Assembly: GCA_903854305.1 (NCBI GenBank)
Contig: CAINWC010000346.1
Span: 1-9,457 of the forward strand
DNA: 9,457 nt
Direction of reading: 5' to 3'
Source: an uncultured Pseudomonadota bacterium
Lineage (GTDB): Bacteria; Pseudomonadota; Gammaproteobacteria; Burkholderiales; Methylophilaceae
The translations under genes and the position numbers were made by a program. Shown here piece by piece: positions 1 through 6,646 of this stretch; positions within the stretch are counted from its first letter, which is position 1; every line of letters begins with the position of its first letter. The notes beneath the pieces are model-generated. The model was given only the letters and a program-made list of their open reading frames with translations. It did no database searches and was not told where the DNA came from.

Positions 1-1
1 C

Positions 2-766
2 ATTAAAACCACCATTAAAAAACGTTCACGCGGTTATTCTTAAACTAAACAGTTTTACATCGATAAAGTCGCTGAAGGTGTTGCGACGATTGCCGCTGCG
101 TTTTATCCAAAACCAGTAATCGTGCGTACTTCTGATTTTAAATCTAACGAGTACAAAAAACTGGTTGGCGGTGAGATTTACGAGCCAGATGAAGAAAATC
201 CAATGATTGGCTTCCGTGGCGCGGCGCGTTACATGGCTGAGGATTTTAAAGAATGCTTTGCCATGGAATGTACCGCCATGAAAAAAGTGCGTGATGAAAT
301 GGGCTTAACCAACGTTGAGCTGATGATTCCTTTTGTGCGCACCTTAACTGAAGCAAAAGCCGTGACTGAAATCATGGCAGCTAATGGCCTTAAACGTGGT
401 GAAAATGGTTTACGCTTGATTATGATGTGCGAAATTCCATCTAACGCATTATTGGCAGAGCAGTTCTTAGCTTACTTTGACGGTTTCTCAATTGGCTCAA
501 ATGATCTTACGCAGCTTACTTTAGGCATGGACAGAGACTCAGGCATTTTGGCTGACGGCTTTGATGAACGTAATGATGCGGTTAAAGCCTTGATTAAAAT
601 GGCGATTCATACCTGCAACCGCTTAGGTAAATATGTAGGTATTTGTGGTCAAGGCCCATCAGATCATCCTGACTTTGCCGAATGGCTCGTGGAGGAAGGC
701 ATTCAATCAATGTCACTCAACCCAGATACAGTGGTCGCTACATGGCAACGATTGGCTAAGAAATAA
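2..766 (+). CDS. ppsA: Phosphoenolpyruvate synthase, C-terminal part (5' end outside window; in-frame TAA at 41-43)
   Basis: PpsA makes phosphoenolpyruvate from pyruvate and ATP in gluconeogenesis. This is the C-terminal PEP-utilising TIM barrel. Visible landmarks are [20 protein letters not shown] (PEP-contacting Arg), [37 protein letters not shown] (metal and substrate ligands) and [13 protein letters not shown] with the catalytic acid/base Cys near the C-terminus. The frame stays open back to position 44, and homologous residues ([10 protein letters not shown]) begin well before the first possible start, GTG at 122, so the gene does not start there. A TAA at 41-43 interrupts the frame; the residues before it (IKKRSRGYS) also resemble PpsA, where GY-x-S-P-x-x-FY is usual, so the stop sits about where the conserved Ser belongs. 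Either this is a nonsense mutation (TCA to TAA would do it) or a sequence error at a contig end. The family call is secure; intactness is not. Confidence 0.9.
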
Positions 767-779
767 TAAGGATAACGTC

Positions 780-1586
780 ATGCTGAATCGCACCGTATTC
801 TTTATTTCAGATGGTACTGGTATTACTGCTGGCGCCTTGGGTAAATTGCTTGAGCATTTTCCAAGCACCCACTTTACTCAAGTGCGCATGCCGTTTACCG
901 ACACGCTAGAAAAAATCAAGCTTGCGCAAGATGCAATCTTGCATGCTACGGAAGAAGATGGCGGTCGACCGGTGGTCATTATGACTTTAGGCAATATTGA
1001 GCTGCGGAGCACCTTAAAAGAATCCAACGCCTACTTTATTGACCTATTCAATACCTTCATCGACCCACTGAGCCTGGAACTCGATCAAAAACCTTTAAGA
1101 GGTGCTGGTATTGCGCACAGTGTAATGGGCACTAAATACAATGACCGTATGGAAGCGATTAACTTCACGTTAAACCATGATGACGGCATGACCAACTCGG
1201 GCTTAGAAGAAGCGCAAGTGATCTTAATTGGTGTATCGCGTTGCGGAAAAACACCTACCAGCGTTTATTTAGCCATGCAGTTTGGCATCAAGGCAGCCAA
1301 TTACCCACTGATTCCAGAAGACTTTGAGCGCGGCACATTACCAGCCATATTGCATAAACATCTTGATAAGATTTTTGGCTTAACCATTAAGCCAGAACGC
1401 TTACACGCCGTACGCAATGAGCGTAGATCTGGTAGTTTTTATGCCTCATTAGACAACTGTAAAAAAGAAATCACTACCGCAGAAAACCTAATGCGTGATG
1501 CAGGTATTACATGGGCAGATTCAACCAGCCGTTCGGTTGAGGAATTGTCTGCGATCATCATGGAAAAAACACGTAAACCAACTTAA
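780..1586 (+). CDS. ppsR: Phosphoenolpyruvate synthase regulatory protein (bifunctional kinase/pyrophosphorylase, DUF299)
   Basis: PpsR-type proteins inactivate PEP synthase by ADP-dependent phosphorylation of a Thr next to its catalytic His and reactivate it by Pi-dependent, pyrophosphate-forming dephosphorylation. The product has 268 residues, the usual family length. It begins with the typical FFISDGTGITA segment (residues 7-17) and carries the P-loop GVSRCGKTPTS (151-161) followed by YLAMQFGIKAANYPL. The open frame extends back into ppsA, but ATG at 780 is the proper start: AAGGA lies 7 bases upstream and the family N-terminus begins here. It starts 13 bases after the ppsA stop, so enzyme and regulator are probably co-transcribed, and the transcript ends at the hairpin at 1639-1669. 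Nothing key is missing. Confidence 0.95.
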   Translation: MLNRTVFFISDGTGITAGALGKLLEHFPSTHFTQVRMPFTDTLEKIKLAQDAILHATEEDGGRPVVIMTLGNIELRSTLKESNAYFIDLFNTFIDPLSLELDQKPLRGAGIAHSVMGTKYNDRMEAINFTLNHDDGMTNSGLEEAQVILIGVSRCGKTPTSVYLAMQFGIKAANYPLIPEDFERGTLPAILHKHLDKIFGLTIKPERLHAVRNERRSGSFYASLDNCKKEITTAENLMRDAGITWADSTSRSVEELSAIIMEKTRKPT

Positions 1587-1638
1587 GCCAAAGTATTTTT
1601 AATACCGCATTTAATCACTTGGCAGATTAAAATTACAA

Positions 1639-1669
1639 AGTAAAAAGGCGCTCTAAGCGCCTTTTTACT
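1639..1669. terminator. Bidirectional intrinsic terminator between ppsR and gpx
   Basis: A perfect 13-bp inverted repeat (1639-1651 with 1657-1669) surrounds a 5-base loop TCTAA. The core is GGCGC/GCGCC, flanked by A5 on the left and T5 on the right, so a transcript from either side gives a GC-rich stem followed by a U tract. It lies between the convergent ends of ppsR (1586) and the glutathione peroxidase gene (1700) and probably ends both transcripts. Confidence 0.93.
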
Positions 1670-1699
1670 CATTAAACTGCAATTTACCTCTAACCAGAC

Positions 1700-2230
1700 T
1701 TACTTCAAACTTGGTTTAATTCTAGCGAAAATCTCAGCAGCATCTGGCTTTACATCGCTGCTATAGGCATATACTTCTTTGCCTCCTGGCAAAATCACAT
1801 ATTTAAAGAAATTCCACGTAGGCACTTGACCCGTTTTAGCGCTTAGCTGCTTATAAAATGGATTAGCACTTTCACCAGTCACCGAGCTTTTAGTCATCAT
1901 TGGAAACTTAACGGCATAAGTCAGCTTACAAAAATCACCAATTTGCTTATCGCTACCAGGTTCTTGCTTAAAGTCGTTTGATGGAAAACCGATCACTAAC
2001 AAACCATGCGCTTTGTATTTGCTATACAAACCTTCAAGCGCATCAAACTGGGGCGTAAAACCACATTTACTAGCAGTATTCACCACTAAAATTGGTTTAT
2101 CCTGATAATCACACAGATTGATTTTATCGCCCTGCAAAGTGGTTAGTTGATGGTTATAAAGTTCAGAACAAGCCGCATTAGCAATCTGTGAAACTCCCAA
2201 TAACAAAACGGATAATAGAATTTTTTTCAT
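1700..2230 (-). CDS. Periplasmic glutathione peroxidase family protein (thiol peroxidase)
   Basis: A Cys-type glutathione peroxidase that reduces peroxides; bacterial members usually use thioredoxin-like donors rather than glutathione. Of 176 residues, the first 19 form a signal peptide (KKILLSVLLLGVSQ then ANA before the cut), so the mature protein should be periplasmic. The peroxidatic Cys56 is in NTASKCGFTPQF, a candidate resolving Cys101 is in DFCKLTYAVKFPM, and the Trp139-Asn140 pair is in PTWNFFKY. Where most members read NQFG-QEPG, this one reads NDFKQEPG, so Asp86 replaces the usual catalytic-site Gln. I believe this variant recurs in a subgroup of bacterial homologues, but this is from memory. 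ATG at 2230 is chosen; a GTG directly before it (2233) would add one residue. It lies 94 bases downstream of chrA on the same strand and could share its transcript. Confidence 0.9.
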   Translation of the reverse strand: MKKILLSVLLLGVSQIANAACSELYNHQLTTLQGDKINLCDYQDKPILVVNTASKCGFTPQFDALEGLYSKYKAHGLLVIGFPSNDFKQEPGSDKQIGDFCKLTYAVKFPMMTKSSVTGESANPFYKQLSAKTGQVPTWNFFKYVILPGGKEVYAYSSDVKPDAAEIFARIKPSLK

Positions 2231-2324
2231 CACTCACTCACTTAAATTGATAATTTAACTACTCTAGCTACAACTCCGCTTATTAACGATGGTTCGCAAA
2301 GTCAGCATCCAATTAAAATTTAAG

Positions 2325-3707
2325 CTAGCTCATAAAAGTGACTAAAAATCCAATCACGGCAAATATTGAAATTAGCTTAATGATACTCAGCTTATACTTA
2401 AACAACGCCACAAAACCAAGCGCCGCCAGGCTTACCGACAACCAATCGACGTTAAGAGCTACAACATGCGGCTGAACAACAACATTAGGCATAAAAACAT
2501 GCATGGCAAAAAACAAAGCTAAACTTAAAATCACGCCCACCACAGCCGCGGTAATAGCCGTTAATGGCGCAGTAAATTTCAAGTTACCTTGTGTGCTCTC
2601 AATAAAAGGGCCGCCCATAAAAATAAAAATAAACGAAGGTAAAAAAGTAAAAAATGTCACGACACTGGCAGCCACCACGCCGGACAACAAAAGGCACTCT
2701 GCGCCAAATACTTGCTGTGTCCAGCCACCTACAAAGCCAACAAACGTCACCACCATAATTAACGGACCTGGCGTAGTTTCACCCAAAGCTAAACCATCTA
2801 TCATTTGTGTAACGCTTAACCAGTGGTAATGCCCCACCGCCCCTTGATATACATAAGGCAATACCGCGTAAGCACCGCCAAACGTCATTAATGCTGCCTT
2901 AGTGAAGAACCAGCCCATCTGCGTAAATGTTGCATGCCAACCATACATCATCACGAGTGTAGCCATTGCAAACAACCATATGCTGACGCCTACCGCTAAT
3001 ATTTTGACCACATGCTTAAGGTTAAACTTTGCGTGGCTAGGCGTGGGTGTATCGTCATCAATCACCGCCTTACCATAGTTTTTATTTGCAGATTGATGTC
3101 CGCCACCTGCGTTAAAAGTATTTGGTGAGTAACGGCTACCCACATAGCCGATTAACGCTGCAAATAGCACAATGAATGGGAACGGTAACTTAAAGCCAAC
3201 AATCGCAATAAACGATGTGAATGAGATCAACCAAAGCCATCTGTTTTTTAACGCGCGACTCCCAATGCGATAAGCCGCAAACAACACAATAGCCACCACT
3301 GCGGGTTTAATACCATACAAAACCCCTGCCACAAACGGCTGCTGACCAAAGCGTAAATAAACATACGTAAGCGCGATTAAAATAAAAAATGAAGGCAGCA
3401 CAAATAAGCAACCCGCAATTAGCCCACCCCATGTTCTATGCATTAACCAGCCAATATAAGTGGCTAACTGCTGCGCTTCTGGTCCAGGTAATACCATGCA
3501 ATAATTAAGCGCATGCAAAAAACGATTTTCAGAAATCCAGCGTTTTTTCTCCACCAAATCATGATGCATAATGGCAATTTGCCCCGCTGGCCCGCCAAAG
3601 CTAACAAAACCTAACTTTAGCCAATACCAAAACGCTTCTTTTAGTGCGGGTGTGCTTGGGCTTGAATTTTGCGCAACATCCATTGCATCCGCATCTATAT
3701 TATTCAT
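2325..3707 (-). CDS. chrA: Chromate transporter, long two-domain ChrA (CHR family)
   Basis: CHR proteins are inner-membrane carriers, classically for chromate efflux; many members have no proven substrate. This 460-residue protein is a long-chain member with two homologous halves. The first half carries SFGGPAGQIA (36-45) and LPGPEAQQLATYIGW (73-87); the second repeats them in weaker form as TFGGAYAVLP (275-284) and GETTPGPLIMVVTFVGF (309-325). Each half is a bundle of hydrophobic helices, joined by a polar linker at about 192-230. An N-terminal cytoplasmic tail of about 22 residues is rich in Ser, Pro and acidic residues. AAGG lies 9 bases before the ATG, and a good promoter sits just upstream (3731-3758). 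No chrB-type regulator is adjacent, so chromate resistance is only one possibility. Confidence 0.92.
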   Translation of the reverse strand: MNNIDADAMDVAQNSSPSTPALKEAFWYWLKLGFVSFGGPAGQIAIMHHDLVEKKRWISENRFLHALNYCMVLPGPEAQQLATYIGWLMHRTWGGLIAGCLFVLPSFFILIALTYVYLRFGQQPFVAGVLYGIKPAVVAIVLFAAYRIGSRALKNRWLWLISFTSFIAIVGFKLPFPFIVLFAALIGYVGSRYSPNTFNAGGGHQSANKNYGKAVIDDDTPTPSHAKFNLKHVVKILAVGVSIWLFAMATLVMMYGWHATFTQMGWFFTKAALMTFGGAYAVLPYVYQGAVGHYHWLSVTQMIDGLALGETTPGPLIMVVTFVGFVGGWTQQVFGAECLLLSGVVAASVVTFFTFLPSFIFIFMGGPFIESTQGNLKFTAPLTAITAAVVGVILSLALFFAMHVFMPNVVVQPHVVALNVDWLSVSLAALGFVALFKYKLSIIKLISIFAVIGFLVTFMS

Positions 3708-3730
3708 TGCTGAGGGCCTTAATATTCATC

Positions 3731-3758
3731 ATCATAGTTTAAGTCGTGACCTAGTCAA
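3731..3758 (-). promoter_or_regulatory. Sigma70-type promoter of chrA
   Basis: Read on the minus strand: -35 TTGACT (3758-3753), a 16-base spacer, then -10 TATGAT (3736-3731). Each hexamer matches the consensus at 5 of 6 positions. The predicted start falls about 17 bases before the chrA ATG, leaving room for just the ribosome binding site. No obvious operator palindrome overlaps it. Confidence 0.7.
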
Positions 3759-3806
3759 TCTTATTTCGAATCAGTATCTTATGGCAATTACCTTAATTGA
3801 TGCTGC

Positions 3807-4085
3807 CTATAAAATATAAAGGATACTTGTATTTGCCTGATACACCCAGAACACCGCCCCAAGTCGTGCTGACATAATATGAAAATAGCCAAAAGCTGGA
3901 ATAAACACTACTGCATTTTCAACGGTATTCACCTGCACTCGATACGCTAACTCTAACTTTGGATGTCCTGCAGTAGCTGGCGCGTCAATTTAATATTTCG
4001 CTCTAGCCTTGCCAACATTTAAAGCAACGCCAAAGAGCAAGATTAACGTTAAGACAGTAATCAATGACGGTAGGTGAAAATCCAT
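3807..4085 (-). pseudogene. Decayed MAPEG-family membrane protein gene
   Basis: Reading from an ATG at 4085, the frame gives a hydrophobic first helix (SLITVLTLILLFGVALNVG), then KARAKY, a TAA stop (3990-3992), and in the same frame IDAPATAGHP, LELAYRVQVNT and VVFIPAFGYF before a TAG at 3807-3809. This order (helix, ARxKY, xAPATxGHP, R-x-Q-x-N-T, FxPA) is the signature of MAPEG proteins, the family of membrane glutathione transferases and related eicosanoid-metabolism proteins. Intact bacterial members have about 130 residues; here a nonsense codon falls at residue 32 and the last helices are scrambled or lost after GAVFWV. The gene is therefore very likely dead. It lies between chrA and the small genes, on their strand, and explains most of the apparently empty 3708-4184 stretch. 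Confidence 0.8.
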
Positions 4086-4184
4086 TTTATTTCTAGGTGA
4101 AGTGATCAATTTCATCCATTAAAATTAGCTTTGACAAAAATTACGCCTCATATTTAACATTCTTTCTCGAATCTTTTTTACTTA

Positions 4185-4562
4185 CTACTTACCACACGCA
4201 GTTTTCCATAAAGGCAAGACGATGCCACCAGCCTTCACTGGTAACCAATCATGGGCGTGATTGCTGGAATTCACCACATTGCCATTACCCATATTCCCAG
4301 AATACATTGTGTATGTCAGAATTCGGCTTTTCTGTAGCTTGCAGTCATACTCGTGAAGCATCTTGATGGATTGAAATTTATCGGCAGTGTTTTTCTTTTT
4401 TAAGTCAGTGATATCCCACATTTTGACTGTATCGCCACTCTTACGAAGGCTAGACAATTCTGCGTAAATGGTTGCTTCCTCATTAACGGTCACTTTATTC
4501 CAGCCAGCCATAGCACTATTACTCATCACTGCCAGCAACATCATTAAAGTTAGTTTATTCAT
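4185..4562 (-). CDS. Secreted surface-adhesin-E-like protein
   Basis: A 125-residue exported protein. Residues 1-19 form a signal peptide (NKLTLMMLLAVMSNS then AMA), followed directly by the mature sequence GWNKV. The pattern TIYAELSSLRKSGDTVKMW (31-49), EYDC (71-74), RILTYTMYSGNMGNG (80-94), W-PV and LWKTACGK at the C-terminus is that of the small domain named after the Haemophilus surface adhesin protein E; many homologues are uncharacterised periplasmic proteins. Cys74 and Cys123 are the only mature cysteines and may form a disulphide. An upstream in-frame ATG (4592) would add ten residues before the signal peptide and overlap the preceding gene. ATG at 4562, preceded by GGTGAT, is the better start and leaves a 16-base gap from the upstream gene, which suggests one transcript. 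Role unknown. Confidence 0.8.
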   Translation of the reverse strand: MNKLTLMMLLAVMSNSAMAGWNKVTVNEEATIYAELSSLRKSGDTVKMWDITDLKKKNTADKFQSIKMLHEYDCKLQKSRILTYTMYSGNMGNGNVVNSSNHAHDWLPVKAGGIVLPLWKTACGK

Positions 4563-4578
4563 ACTAATATCACCGCTT

Positions 4579-4833
4579 CTAGTTAAGTACAATCGTCATC
4601 GCCACGTCTTCACCTTGCACCATCTCGACGACTTCTTCAGCAAACTCAGAAGAGCATTCACTCGTCCATTCTGACTCAGGCTCAAGCTCATTAGTGAACA
4701 TCGGCAGAAAACTCATATACATATACCTACCGTCACCTACTGTTAATACAGGCACGCCATCAGGATGGTCAACCAGCGTCCAATTCTCAGGTATATCCAT
4801 GTCTAACGTGATAGTTACTTGTAGTTTTTTCAT
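4579..4833 (-). CDS. Small acidic hypothetical protein
   Basis: I do not recognise this 84-residue product. It has no signal peptide or membrane segment and is strongly acidic, especially in the second half (NELEPESEWTSECSSEFAEE, 48-67). It begins with a beta-strand-like run KKLQVTITLDMDIP, then HPDGVPVL and GDGRYMYMSFLPMF, which reads like a compact alpha/beta cytoplasmic fold. GAGG lies 8 bases before the ATG at 4833 but only 2 bases before the upstream ATG at 4839, so 4833 is preferred. It ends 16 bases before the adhesin-E-like gene and is probably co-transcribed with it. The codon pattern and conserved-looking composition support a real gene. Confidence 0.65.
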   Translation of the reverse strand: MKKLQVTITLDMDIPENWTLVDHPDGVPVLTVGDGRYMYMSFLPMFTNELEPESEWTSECSSEFAEEVVEMVQGEDVAMTIVLN

Positions 4834-4876
4834 GTGCATTACCTCAACTTATTTGACGATACTCATTTATCGAGCA

Positions 4877-4882
4877 ATTATA
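4877..4882 (-). promoter_or_regulatory. Possible -10 box for the 4833-4185 gene pair
   Basis: On the minus strand this is an exact TATAAT, 43 bases upstream of the preferred start at 4833. No convincing -35 hexamer lies 15-19 bases further up, so the promoter would be weak or activator-dependent, or the box may be chance in AT-rich DNA. Confidence 0.3.
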
Positions 4883-4946
4883 TTTACTTCGCTTTGATAC
4901 CAGTGTTAGCTGTAGCATGACTTTCGAAATTTGTTGCGGTGGTGAC

Positions 4947-5159
4947 TCAACAGCAACCAGTTTTACACTTTTCTTTTGACTTCCACACTTTTGAAAACTC
5001 TTCTTTACTCATTGCTTTTACATTCAAGTCTTTTTGCAATTCACTATCAACAACATTCTTTTGATAATGATTAAAATGAGCCAAATATTTAGCATAAGCC
5101 CTATCAGAACCTAACAATCCAGTAATCTTTGTCCATATCCATTTTTTAAATTTAAACAT
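4947..5159 (-). CDS. YbdD/YjiX-like small protein (putative)
   Basis: A 70-residue protein whose layout fits the YbdD/YjiX family (PF04328): a basic N-terminus FKFKKWIW, GSDRAYAKYLAHFNHY in the position of the family's DYxxYxxHxxxxHP region, MSKEEF matching the common M-x-x-E-E-F, and a C-terminal Cys-Cys after a Lys-rich stretch. The family is usually encoded beside CstA/BtsT-type peptide or pyruvate carriers; no such carrier is in view. Compared with E. coli members, as I recall them, the middle (residues 37-50) seems to carry an insertion. AGGA is fused to the upstream ATG at 5171 but is 11 bases from the ATG at 5159, so the shorter start is preferred. Function is not established. Confidence 0.6.
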   Translation of the reverse strand: MFKFKKWIWTKITGLLGSDRAYAKYLAHFNHYQKNVVDSELQKDLNVKAMSKEEFSKVWKSKEKCKTGCC

Positions 5160-5314
5160 GTATGAATGCATCCTAAATTTTGTAAGTAGTCATTTTGCAG
5201 GAAACAGCTAATTTGATGTCAATAGTTAATAACTTCCCTTACCAGTGACAGCCGCTTTGATCATTACCCAAATTAGTTAAGCGATGTACTTACTATTATT
5301 AAGCGCACAAGCTA

Positions 5315-5854
5315 TCAAGGCTTAGCTGCATAAAGTTCATCAAACACACGTTCAAGTTTTTTGTTAGTGCCGCGCACTTCATCAATGACTGCCTTAGACC
5401 AATCAAAGTATTCACGCTTACGCGCTATCGACCAATCCTCTGGTGGCGTGAAAAGGATGTCTCGTAAATTACAAATCTTATCCGCCAGCTTGACCAGTTT
5501 GGCGCGTTTACTTGCATGTTTGGCATGTTCAATTTGCGCTAACATACGTTCAGCCTTTGGCAACGACTTATCATCCGTGACTTCTACAACAATATTGGTG
5601 ATGCGTTTACCGAACTTGCTTTTAAGTTCATCAGCCGTAGTTTCAGTGTCTTCGATAGTGTCATGCAACAGTGCCGCACAAATCACTTTGGCGTTGGTGA
5701 TTTTGCCTTCATTGCACAAAACATTCGCTAAACTAATCGGATGGTTGATATACGGCGAGGCATTATTGTCCTTACGTCTTTGGTCACGGTGCTTGTGAGA
5801 AGAAAACTCCAATGCAGTCAGTATCAATGCAAGATCTTTAGATTTGATGGTCAT
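5315..5854 (-). CDS. Small alarmone hydrolase, MESH1/SpoT-like HD phosphohydrolase
   Basis: A single HD domain of 179 residues, about the length of MESH1-type hydrolases, which remove pyrophosphate from (p)ppGpp and in animals also act on NADPH. The substrate and metal motifs are present: QRRKDNNASPYINHP (25-39, with His38), LLHDTIEDT (62-70, His64-Asp65 and Glu68-Asp69) and KLADKICNLRD (122-132, Asp125). There is no synthetase, TGS or ACT domain, so it is a stand-alone hydrolase rather than a broken SpoT. GAGG lies 7 bases before the ATG at 5854. It diverges from yccF across 88 bases. It probably lowers alarmone levels in the cytoplasm alongside the cell's full-length RelA/SpoT, but the exact substrate cannot be read from the sequence. 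Confidence 0.88.
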   Translation of the reverse strand: MTIKSKDLALILTALEFSSHKHRDQRRKDNNASPYINHPISLANVLCNEGKITNAKVICAALLHDTIEDTETTADELKSKFGKRITNIVVEVTDDKSLPKAERMLAQIEHAKHASKRAKLVKLADKICNLRDILFTPPEDWSIARKREYFDWSKAVIDEVRGTNKKLERVFDELYAAKP

Positions 5855-5887
5855 AATGCGCCTCAGTTACGTATGTGTTTAAATAAC

Positions 5888-5906
5888 GCTAATGTTAGAG
5901 ATTAGC
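5888..5906. promoter_or_regulatory. Inverted repeat in the hydrolase-yccF divergent control region
   Basis: GCTAAT (5888-5893) and ATTAGC (5901-5906) are perfect inverted arms around a 7-base spacer, centred in the 88-base gap between two divergent genes. That size and position suit a dimeric regulator binding site, but no regulator can be named. Confidence 0.35.
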
Positions 5907-5942
5907 ATGTCTGTATAGAAAGATATTAATAAAAAGGTCATC

Positions 5943-6341
5943 ATGAGTTTAATCGGCAATATTCTTTGGTTTATTTTAGGCGGCGCAATCATGGGCATTA
6001 GCTGGTGGATTGTCGGCGCACTGGCTTACCTGTCGATTATAGGCATCCCGTGGGGTAAGGCATGCTTTGTGATTGGGCAGTTTGCTTTCATGCCTTTTGG
6101 CAAAGAAGCGGTTAGCCGTACTTACATTAATGCCAAGGATGATATTGGCACAGGTATCCTAGGCATGATTGGCAACGTGATTTGGTTTATCTTTGCTGGG
6201 TTTTGGCTTGCACTGGGTCATCTGATTTCAGCATTACTTTGCTTCATCACCATCATAGGCATACCGTTTGGCATTCAACACCTCAAACTGGCAGATCTCG
6301 CCATTGCACCTATCGGCAAGACAATTGTTGATAAGTGGTAA
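5943..6341 (+). CDS. yccF: YccF domain inner-membrane protein (DUF307)
   Basis: A 132-residue integral membrane protein of unknown function. It is an internal duplication: each half has a hydrophobic hairpin ending in an I-G-I-P motif, IIGIPWGKACFVIGQFAFMPFG (32-53) and IIGIPFGIQHLKLADLAIAPIG (104-125), which is the mark of the YccF family. The linker at about 57-70 (VSRTYINAKDDIGT) is the only long polar stretch. AAGG sits 7 bases before the ATG. The gene diverges from the alarmone hydrolase and its end faces the XRE gene across a 362-base gap. No transport substrate or partner is suggested by the sequence. Confidence 0.93.
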   Translation: MSLIGNILWFILGGAIMGISWWIVGALAYLSIIGIPWGKACFVIGQFAFMPFGKEAVSRTYINAKDDIGTGILGMIGNVIWFIFAGFWLALGHLISALLCFITIIGIPFGIQHLKLADLAIAPIGKTIVDKW

Positions 6342-6376
6342 TGCGAACACACAGCTAACTATTGAAGAGCCGCACC

Positions 6377-6398
6377 ATGCCCGTAAACGTACGGGTAT
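6377..6398. repeat. Hairpin downstream of yccF
   Basis: CCCGTA (6380-6385) and TACGGG (6390-6395) form a perfect 6-bp stem with the loop AACG, extended by a G-U and two A-T pairs to nine pairs. No U tract follows, so it is not a classic intrinsic terminator. It could be a weak terminator for yccF, a transcript 3' end stabiliser or a protein site. Confidence 0.4.
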
Positions 6399-6469
6399 AG
6401 CACGATATCAAGCGCTTACGGGGTATTTATGCAATAATTTGAATAAAAATACAACCAAAACCACTTAAC

Positions 6470-6478
6470 TTATGCACA
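6470..6478 (+). promoter_or_regulatory. DnaA-box-like site 1
   Basis: TTATGCACA matches the relaxed DnaA-box consensus TTATNCACA. It lies at the left edge of the AT-rich tract and 6 bases before the 17-bp palindrome. A single nonamer is weak evidence; its pairing with the site at 6647 is what makes it worth recording. Confidence 0.35.
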
Positions 6479-6483
6479 CACTT

Positions 6484-6500
6484 TTAATGTATTACATTAA
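6484..6500. repeat. Perfect 17-bp palindrome
   Basis: TTAATGTATTACATTAA has 8-bp arms around one central T. With a two-base bulge on the left the symmetry continues outward to CAC...GTG (6479-6503). The short spacing suits a dimeric DNA-binding protein or a recombinase core better than an RNA terminator. Confidence 0.5.
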
Positions 6501-6646
6501 GTGTTGTAATAAACCTTATAAAAGAATGAGCTCTATGTAAGTGATTGATTTTTAATAATTTATACATTAGATTAAAGTTTATACTGTTTTAAAAAAATCC
6601 TTATAAAACGGTAGGTTACGTTTTAGTTTCACAGGTAATCACAGAG

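Noticed and set aside
122..766. GTG at 122 as the true start of a short protein
   Set aside because: Conserved PpsA residues continue in the same frame upstream of 122, so this is only the first available start codon in an interrupted gene.
2503..2829. Forward open frame inside chrA
   Set aside because: Antisense shadow of a well-supported transporter gene; low-complexity Lys/Thr/Pro-rich product with no family features.
5361..5798. Forward 145-codon open frame
   Set aside because: Antisense to the HD hydrolase, whose motifs are intact; the product is a Ser/Leu-rich shadow translation.
6268..6468. Small open frame overlapping the yccF end
   Set aside because: Mostly an alternate frame of yccF with a tail into the non-coding gap; no suitable ribosome site and no recognisable sequence.
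6475..6502. Possible dif or Xer recombination site at the palindrome
   Set aside because: The right arm resembles a XerD half-site at 8 of 11 positions, but the left arm matches the XerC consensus at only about 3 of 11 and the centre does not fit.
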